Shown piece by piece: positions 58,879 to 64,000 of a DNA stretch of 64,000 bases. Each line of letters begins with the position of its first letter. The first letter of the stretch is position 1. Below the pieces are notes generated by a model. The model did no database searches. It was not told the origin of the DNA and worked only from the letters and a program-made list of their open reading frames with translations. Both the position numbers and the translations under genes were made by a program. The DNA lies in NCBI RefSeq assembly GCF_000820505.1, contig NZ_JWJD01000006.1:681-64680 (forward strand), read 5' to 3'. The DNA is from Geoalkalibacter ferrihydriticus DSM 17813. GTDB lineage: Bacteria; Desulfobacterota; Desulfuromonadia; Desulfuromonadales; Geoalkalibacteraceae.

Positions 58879-58926
58879 TTGACAGGCGTTGACTTTCCTT
58901 TATAAGTTGAAATTCGTTTTCAACTT
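58879..58926 (+). promoter_or_regulatory. Promoter of the TonB operon with Fur-box-like site 3
   Basis: TTGACA (58879-58884), 16-nt spacer, TATAAG (58901-58906). The perfect inverted repeat AAGTTGAAA-N5-TTTCAACTT (58904-58926), containing TTGAAATTCGTTTTCAA (58907-58923), covers the -10 and start of transcription, the place for Fur repression. Confidence 0.68.
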
Positions 58927-59176
58927 CAGTTTGGCGTTGGCGCGATCATGCCGGAATTTTTCTAAAGATGCCAGGCGGAGTTACCACCTATCTTTTTTTG
59001 GGTGGATACGAATTAAAAAAAAATGCTACCGTATCTTTATACAACTTTGACGCTCTCGTCGGGTAAAAGAGTCCTACCGCATTTCTTTCTTTTTCTTTGG
59101 ATTGCCCTCCTGGAGAGTTGCGGTGGGCGGTTGGTTTGGCCCGCCGGCGTCGCTGAAAAAGCAAAAAGGAGCTTTT
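58927..59176 (+). other. Long untranslated leader of the TonB operon
   Basis: About 250 nt lie between the predicted start of transcription and the GTG of the DUF3450 gene. A small stem (CCACC...GGGTGG near 58986-59005) with a T run between the arms is the only structure seen; no ORF with a ribosome site is convincing. Confidence 0.5.
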
Positions 59177-59995
59177 GTGATATTTTTACCAACCGGACCA
59201 GAAAAAAGGCTGCGGCGGCCTGACCGTCGCAGTTTCTGTCGTTTACGCTCCCTGGGTCTCGCCCTGGGGCTGATGGCTTTCATGGCCCAACCGTCTTTTG
59301 CCGCCGAGCAGGTCATCAAGGTGGAAGAGTCGACACTGCAGCAGGGGCAGGCCGCCCAGGGGCGCGTCGATGCCATGGCCGACGAGGCCGCCAAGTTGCT
59401 GCGCCAGTATCAGGAGGTGCAGCGGCAGCGCGAGAGTCTGGCGGTTTACAACGACAATCTGGAAAAGATGATCAGCTCGCAGGAGAAGGAGAAAGCCTCG
59501 CTGCAACGGCAGATTGAAAACATCCAGGTGACTCAGCGCGAGATCGTGCCCTTCATGCTGCGCATGCTCGCTGCTCTGGACGGTTTTGTCGATCGCGACG
59601 TACCTTTTATCTACCCGGAGCGCAAGGCACGCATCGAGGGGCTGCACGCTCTGATGGATCGCGCCGATGTTGCCGTATCGGAGAAGTTCCGCCAGATCAT
59701 GGAGTCTTACCAGAGTGAGGCCGACTATGGCCGCACCATCGAGACCTATCAGGGTGAGTTGACCCTCGGCGGTGAGGTGCGCAGCGTCGAGTTTCTGCGC
59801 ATCGGGCGTCTGGCCCTGGTATATCAGACCCTGGATCGGCGCGAAAGCGGCTATTGGCATCCGCATAAACGTGCCTGGGAACCTCTGGATAAGAGTTACC
59901 ACGGCGCCATTCGCCAGGGAATCCGCATTGCCAACCGTCAGGTTGCGCCAGATCTCATCCGGGTGCCGGTGGTGCTCTCGGAGGTGACGCGATGA
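59177..59995 (+). CDS. DUF3450 exported coiled-coil protein
   Basis: A 272-residue protein with a signal peptide ending PSFAA (about 44) and a long coiled coil (residues about 65-120, QYQEVQRQRESL, EKMISSQEKEKASLQRQIE), then the conserved DUF3450 end (EYLRIGRLALVYQTLD-type segment, here SVEFLRIGRLALVYQTL). It is the regular first gene of TonB2/Ttp-type operons. GTG 59177 is chosen (AAAAGGAG site 5 nt upstream); an ATG-like start at 59102 has none. Confidence 0.85.
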   Translation: MIFLPTGPEKRLRRPDRRSFCRLRSLGLALGLMAFMAQPSFAAEQVIKVEESTLQQGQAAQGRVDAMADEAAKLLRQYQEVQRQRESLAVYNDNLEKMISSQEKEKASLQRQIENIQVTQREIVPFMLRMLAALDGFVDRDVPFIYPERKARIEGLHALMDRADVAVSEKFRQIMESYQSEADYGRTIETYQGELTLGGEVRSVEFLRIGRLALVYQTLDRRESGYWHPHKRAWEPLDKSYHGAIRQGIRIANRQVAPDLIRVPVVLSEVTR

Positions 59996-61356
59996 AGCGG
60001 GGGTTGACGGTATTTTGCGTGTTTTTTGTGGTGCTTTATGCCGCCCCGAGCGTCATGGCCGCGGGCAGTCTTCAGGATTTTCTCAAGGAAGTTCAGCGCC
60101 AGGCCGGCACCGAGCGTCAGATCAACGCGGAGCGCGAGCGTGAATTTGGCGCGGACCTCGAAGCCGCCCGCGACCAAGTGCGCGAAGCGCAGCAGCGCCT
60201 GCGTCAGGAGCAACAGCGCCAGAGCAACTTGGCGGCCTCCTTTGACGCCAACGAGGCGGATCTGACCAAGCTTGAGGCGGAGTTGCGCGAACAGCAGGGC
60301 GGGCTGGGCGAAGTTTTCGGCGTGGTGCGTCAGAGCGCCGGTGATTTTCATGCGCAGTTGATGGGTTCTCTGGCCATGGCGGACCGCCCCGAGGCCCTGG
60401 AATTTCTCGCCGAGCTCAGCGGCGCGCGCACCCTGCCCGGCATCGAGGAGCTGGAGCGTCTGTGGTTGGTGGTGCTCGAGGATATGGTGAATGCGGGCGA
60501 GGTGGCGAAATTTTCGGGCGAGGTGGTCAGTCCTGACGGCCATAAACAGACCAAAAGCATTGTGCGGGTGGGGGCCTTCAATGCCGTCGCCGACGGCTCC
60601 TATCTGGCCCATGTGGAGGGGCGCAACCAGTTTCTCGAACTGCCGCGCCAGCCTGCGGGGCGCTATCTGGGTTTTGCCCGCGACCTTCAGGATGCGCCCG
60701 CCGGCGAGGTGCGTCCCTTTGCTCTGGATCCCTCGCGCGGCGCGATCCTCTCCCAGCTCGTACAGTCGCCCTCGCTGCTGGAGCGGGTGCGCCAGGGGCG
60801 TGAAATCGGCATGATCATTCTGGCGCTCGGCGTTTTCGGCATCGGCCTGTTCGCCGCGCGCTACACCTATCTGCACCTGGTCAATCACCGTGTCAAGGCG
60901 CAGTTGCGCAGCGGTGAGCCCGCGCAGGACAATCCCCTGGGACGGATTCTCGCCCTGTATGATGAAGATCACCAGCTGGCGCCGGAGACCCTGGAAGTCA
61001 AGCTCGATGAGGCGGTGATGCGCGAAATCCCGCGCCTTGAATGGGGCCTGACCACCATCAAGATCCTCGCCGCAGTCGCGCCCTTGCTTGGATTGTTGGG
61101 CACCGTGGTCGGCATGATCGAAACTTTTCAGTCCATTACCCTGTTCGGCACCGGCGATCCCCAGCTCATGGCCGGGGGCATTTCCCAGGCCCTGGTTACC
61201 ACGGCTTTGGGTTTGACGGTGGCGATACCCCTGCTGTTCCTGCACAACGTCGCTTCGGCCAAAAGCCGCTACCTGGTCAATGTCATGGAAGAGCAGGGCG
61301 CGGGGCTGTTGGCGCGCCACATGGAAAAGATGAGAGCCGACCCCGAGCATGTTTGA
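59992..61356 (+). CDS. Long ExbB/TolQ-family protein (TtpC-like)
   Basis: A 454-residue MotA/TolQ/ExbB protein: signal peptide (about 1-22), periplasmic coiled coil (about 30-115), then TM helices at about 263-285, 350-375 and 392-415 with the proton-channel core (AAVAPLLGLLGTVVGMIETFQSITLFGTGDP). TtpC of Vibrio TonB2 complexes has this layout and is required with TonB2. ATG overlaps the DUF3450 stop by ATGA. Confidence 0.88.
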   Translation: MKRGLTVFCVFFVVLYAAPSVMAAGSLQDFLKEVQRQAGTERQINAEREREFGADLEAARDQVREAQQRLRQEQQRQSNLAASFDANEADLTKLEAELREQQGGLGEVFGVVRQSAGDFHAQLMGSLAMADRPEALEFLAELSGARTLPGIEELERLWLVVLEDMVNAGEVAKFSGEVVSPDGHKQTKSIVRVGAFNAVADGSYLAHVEGRNQFLELPRQPAGRYLGFARDLQDAPAGEVRPFALDPSRGAILSQLVQSPSLLERVRQGREIGMIILALGVFGIGLFAARYTYLHLVNHRVKAQLRSGEPAQDNPLGRILALYDEDHQLAPETLEVKLDEAVMREIPRLEWGLTTIKILAAVAPLLGLLGTVVGMIETFQSITLFGTGDPQLMAGGISQALVTTALGLTVAIPLLFLHNVASAKSRYLVNVMEEQGAGLLARHMEKMRADPEHV

Positions 61357-61885
61357 GCAGATTTACGCCATACGCCAATTCTTCGATGCCGGCGGCCAGG
61401 TGATGTGGGCGATTCTGTTCGTCTCCATCGCCCTGTGGACGTTGATCATTGAACGCTACTGGTACCATTGGCGCATCTACCCGCAGGAGTTCGGCCAACT
61501 GCGGAAGCGTTGGGAGGGGCGAACGGATTGCGATCCCTGGCAGGCGCGCAAGATCCAAGAGCAGGAGATCTCACACTTACGTCATCAACTGCTTGGGTCG
61601 GTATTTCTCATCCGCACCTTCATCACCCTGTGTCCGCTGCTGGGTCTGCTCGGCACGGTGACGGGCATGATCCAGGTGTTCGACGTGCTCGGCTTTCACG
61701 GCACGGGCAACCCGCGCGCCATGGCCTCCGGGGTCTCCATGGCCACCATCCCCACCATGTCGGGGTTGGTGGTGGCGCTCTCCGGGTTGTATTTCAGCAT
61801 CGACCTGCAACGCCGCGGAACCGCCAAGACGCGCGTGGCCGCCGATGTGCTCTCGCAATATCTTGTCAAGGCGGAAAAGAAATGA
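61349..61885 (+). CDS. exbB: ExbB/TolQ/MotA proton-channel protein
   Basis: A 178-residue short ExbB: TM1 at about 12-34 (QVMWAILFVSIALWTLIIER), then a channel core with LIRTFITLCPLLGLLGTVTGMIQVFDVLGFHGTGNPRAMASGVSMA and TM3. It forms the proton channel with ExbD that energises TonB. Its start overlaps the end of the TtpC-like gene, and its stop overlaps exbD. Confidence 0.93.
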   Translation: MFEQIYAIRQFFDAGGQVMWAILFVSIALWTLIIERYWYHWRIYPQEFGQLRKRWEGRTDCDPWQARKIQEQEISHLRHQLLGSVFLIRTFITLCPLLGLLGTVTGMIQVFDVLGFHGTGNPRAMASGVSMATIPTMSGLVVALSGLYFSIDLQRRGTAKTRVAADVLSQYLVKAEKK

Positions 61886-62286
61886 GACGCAGACGTCATC
61901 GCAGTGAACGGGAAACAGCGGAAATCGACATGACGTCCATGATGGACGTGGTGTTCATCATGCTGATTTTCTTCATCGTCACCACCTCCTTCGTCAAAGA
62001 GGCGGGGATTGAGATCAATCGGCCCACGGCGGCGAGCGCCGAGCGCCAGGAGCGCGGCAACATCATGATTGCCGTCTCGGACACGGGCGCCATCTGGATC
62101 GATCAGCGCCAGGTGGATCTGCGCGCGGTGCGCGCCAATGTCGAGCGCCTGCGCGCCGAGAATCCCGAAGGGGCAGTGGTCATTCAGGCCGATGAGGCTT
62201 CGCGCACCGGTGTCCTGGTCCAGGTCATGGATCAGGTGCGCCTGGCGGGGGTCATGAACGTGTCCATCGCGGCGACCCGGCCATGA
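61882..62286 (+). CDS. exbD: ExbD/TolR-family protein
   Basis: A 134-residue protein with one TM helix holding the essential Asp in MTSMMDVVFIMLIFFIVTT, and a periplasmic domain ending VMDQVRLAGVMNVSIAA. It couples proton flow through ExbB to TonB. ATGA overlaps link it to exbB upstream and tonB downstream. Confidence 0.94.
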   Translation: MRRRRHRSERETAEIDMTSMMDVVFIMLIFFIVTTSFVKEAGIEINRPTAASAERQERGNIMIAVSDTGAIWIDQRQVDLRAVRANVERLRAENPEGAVVIQADEASRTGVLVQVMDQVRLAGVMNVSIAATRP

Positions 62287-62936
62287 CCGCGCAACTGCGC
62301 TATCTCGCTTCCTTGGGGATGGCCTCGGGGGTGGCGCTCGGGTTGTTCTGGCTGATGACCAGCCTGATCAGCGTAGACGGCACAGAGTTCGACCGCGCGC
62401 GGCAGCAGCCGCTGATGAATTTCATTCGCATGGATGACACGCCCCGTCCCGTCGAACAACGCCGGCGCGAGCGACCCAAGCCGCCCGAGGAACTCAAGCC
62501 CGCGCCGCAGATGCCGGCCGTGCCGACCCCGCAGAGTCCTTCACCCCAGGCCCCGCAAGTCGATGTGCCTCTGCCACAGTTCCGCCCCGATCTGGCGCTG
62601 AGCGGCGTACCGACGGCGGCTCCCGCTGGCCCCAGCGCTCCCACCGCCCCGGTGGCCTATTCCCAGCCCCTCACCCCCGTTTCCCAGGTGCCGCCGGTGT
62701 ATCCGCGCCGCGCCCTGATGCAGGGTCTTTCTGGCTGGGTGCGCCTGAACTTCGTTATCAATGCCGATGGTTCTGTCGGGGAAATCGAGGTCGTCGAGGC
62801 CAGCCCGCGGCGCGGCGTCTTCGACCATGAAGCGGTGCGCGCTCTGAGCCGCTGGCGCTTTAAGCCGCAGACCGTCGAGGGTCAGCCGGTGCCGGCCTAT
62901 GCGAGCATCACCATCAATTTCAATCTGGAAAATTAA
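62283..62936 (+). CDS. tonB: TonB-family energy transducer
   Basis: A 217-residue protein: cytoplasmic start, one TM (about 7-30), a Pro-rich spacer with KPPEELKPAPQMP and QSPSPQAPQ, then the TonB C-terminal domain (VPPVYPRRALMQGLSGWVRLNFVINADGSVGEIEVVEASP, FDHEAVRALSRWRFKPQ, ending YASITINFNLEN). It reaches across the periplasm to the FecA-like receptor. The start overlaps the exbD stop. Confidence 0.93.
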   Translation: MTAQLRYLASLGMASGVALGLFWLMTSLISVDGTEFDRARQQPLMNFIRMDDTPRPVEQRRRERPKPPEELKPAPQMPAVPTPQSPSPQAPQVDVPLPQFRPDLALSGVPTAAPAGPSAPTAPVAYSQPLTPVSQVPPVYPRRALMQGLSGWVRLNFVINADGSVGEIEVVEASPRRGVFDHEAVRALSRWRFKPQTVEGQPVPAYASITINFNLEN

Positions 62937-62938
62937 GC

Positions 62939-64000
62939 ATGGCGGCTTTATCGCGGTTTTTACACATGATGTTGCGGCCCCTCGGCGCTTTACTGGTTGC
63001 GGCGCTGCTGTGCCTGGCGGGCGCGGTTCCGGCAGTCCCCGCCGAGCCCTCGGTGTCGGCCCGCGCCCACGAGGCGTTGAGCGAAGCCCAGCACCTGCTG
63101 CAGGAGGAGCAATGGCAGGACGCCGAGCGGGCCCTGGCTGCTGTCATCGAAAGGTTCGCCGATGAGCCCTATGCCTTGGCTGCGGCCTGGCAAATGCGCG
63201 GTTATCTCTACAGTGAAAAGGACCGACCGCAAGAGGCACTGCGTGCCTATGATCGGGTTCTCGAACTTGAGGTACGCGACCCGGTCATGACGCAGCAGGT
63301 GCGCTACAACAGTGCCCAACTGCTGATGAGCCTGGACCGCTACGCCGAAGCCATTCAGCGTATCGACGCCTGGGTGGCCGCCGCCGAGAACATCAAACCC
63401 GAGCAACGGGTGCAGGCCGCCTGGATTTATTTTGGCGCCCAGGCCTACGCCACCGCCGCCGGCCACCTGGAGCAGGCCATCGAGGCCGCGCCGCAGCCGG
63501 CCGAGTCCTGGTATCAGATGCTGCTGGCCATTTACCAGAATGCCCAGGACCAGGCCGCGCTGAAAAAGTGGCTGCCGGTGGTCATCGAAGCCTATCCCCA
63601 CAACAAGAGCTACTGGCAACTGCTCTCTTCGGTGTATCTGCATTTGCAGGAGGATCGGCGCGCCGTGGCGACGCTCTCGGCGGCCTATCACAACGGCCTG
63701 TTGACCGAGGGGCAGGATCTGCTGCACATGGCGCGGCTCTACCTTTATGCCGGTGTTCCCCACAAGGCTGCGCGTACCTTGCAGGACGCCCTGCGATCGC
63801 AAAAAATTTCCGCCTCCGCCGCCAATTTTGAACTTCTGGCCGACAGTTGGCTGCAAGCCAGGGAGAATTCCGCCGCCGTCGCCGCTTTGGAGCGGGCGCT
63901 GGCGGCCGGTGGCGGACCTGTCGTAAGTCTCAAGCTCGGACGCCTGCTGGTGCAGGAGGAACAATGGGCCGAGGCGCGCGAGCATCTGCAGCAAGCCGCA
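62939..64000 (+). CDS. Secreted TPR protein of the TonB2-type operon (partial)
   Basis: The frame opens at ATG 62939 (2 nt after tonB) and is still open at the window end: 354 residues seen. A signal peptide ends near AVPAEP (about 37). The rest is helical with TPR-like repeats (ALSEAQHLLQEEQWQDAERALAAVIERF; AWQMRGYLYSEKDRPQEALRAYDRVLELE; and later repeats to LVQEEQWAEAREHLQQAA). TPR proteins of this type close TonB2/Ttp operons and are thought to assist complex assembly or contacts. Confidence 0.88.
   Translation, partial: MAALSRFLHMMLRPLGALLVAALLCLAGAVPAVPAEPSVSARAHEALSEAQHLLQEEQWQDAERALAAVIERFADEPYALAAAWQMRGYLYSEKDRPQEALRAYDRVLELEVRDPVMTQQVRYNSAQLLMSLDRYAEAIQRIDAWVAAAENIKPEQRVQAAWIYFGAQAYATAAGHLEQAIEAAPQPAESWYQMLLAIYQNAQDQAALKKWLPVVIEAYPHNKSYWQLLSSVYLHLQEDRRAVATLSAAYHNGLLTEGQDLLHMARLYLYAGVPHKAARTLQDALRSQKISASAANFELLADSWLQARENSAAVAALERALAAGGGPVVSLKLGRLLVQEEQWAEAREHLQQAA

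Noticed and set aside
1-64000. CRISPR arrays, rRNA and tRNA genes
   Set aside because: No regularly spaced repeats and no sequences resembling tRNA T-arms or rRNA were seen on reading; a tRNAscan run would settle it.

Overview
The window is a GC-rich, gene-dense chromosomal segment that most resembles a Desulfuromonadales/Geobacter-type bacterium. That placement is inferred from several family types typical of the group: a chemoreceptor with a periplasmic CxxCH haem motif, a PATAN (DUF4388) protein, MshEN and receiver domain proteins, a Ttp-style TonB system, and two genes that appear to carry in-frame UGA selenocysteine codons. I saw no rRNA, tRNA or CRISPR array.

Layout. 1-2.4 kb: the end of one methyl-accepting chemotaxis protein and a complete haem-type one behind a sigma-28-like promoter. 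2.5-12.7 kb: a short-chain dehydrogenase, then the phosphate regulon phoB-phoR, pstS-pstC-pstA-pstB-phoU. 12.8-22.8 kb: two lytic transglycosylases, an unusual binding-protein-like/Pro-rich/PATAN membrane protein, a small dsRBD-like protein, a sigma-54 activator, clpB, an MshEN-receiver protein and a thioredoxin-like protein. 22.9-26.5 kb (minus): B12/radical SAM protein, patatin, and an MXAN_5187-like protein. 26.5-30.4 kb: a 136-bp MITE with an 8-bp target duplication, then glmU, glmS and a J-domain protein.

30.6-42.2 kb is the most distinctive part. A NifX-like/BASS transporter/DUF134/IscU-like operon diverges from a DUF5320-PadR pair across two matching palindromes. It is followed by an arsenic-related island: ArsS radical SAM protein, its peroxidase-like partner, a TVP38-mercuric-reductase-like fusion, a second AhpD-like protein, TetR, SHOCT protein, a peroxiredoxin and ArsM. 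Both the peroxiredoxin (U-P-F-C active site) and ArsS (C-terminal U-G-G) are interrupted by in-frame TGA codons. Each TGA is followed, after exactly 19 nt, by a small hairpin with a 5-nt loop that fits the bacterial SECIS rules. The island also holds three decayed genes (DUF547, ZIP transporter, DUF3179) and a Crp-like N-terminal fragment.

42.3-52.8 kb: a diacylglycerol kinase/glycosyltransferase/PAP2 operon, phoA, an AgmX-like lipoprotein, an OlsF-like ornithine-lipid synthase with two small followers, a receiver-histidine kinase and a spermidine-synthase-like protein. With the pst cluster these suggest phosphate-starvation physiology, including membrane lipid remodelling. 52.8-64 kb: a DUF2796/ABC/DUF3299 operon resembling zinc-uptake (zrg-type) operons with a Zur-like box upstream, a FecA-like TonB receptor and DUF2325 protein, and a divergent DUF3450-ExbB(long)-ExbB-ExbD-TonB-TPR operon. 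Three Fur-like boxes lie between the divergent transcription units.
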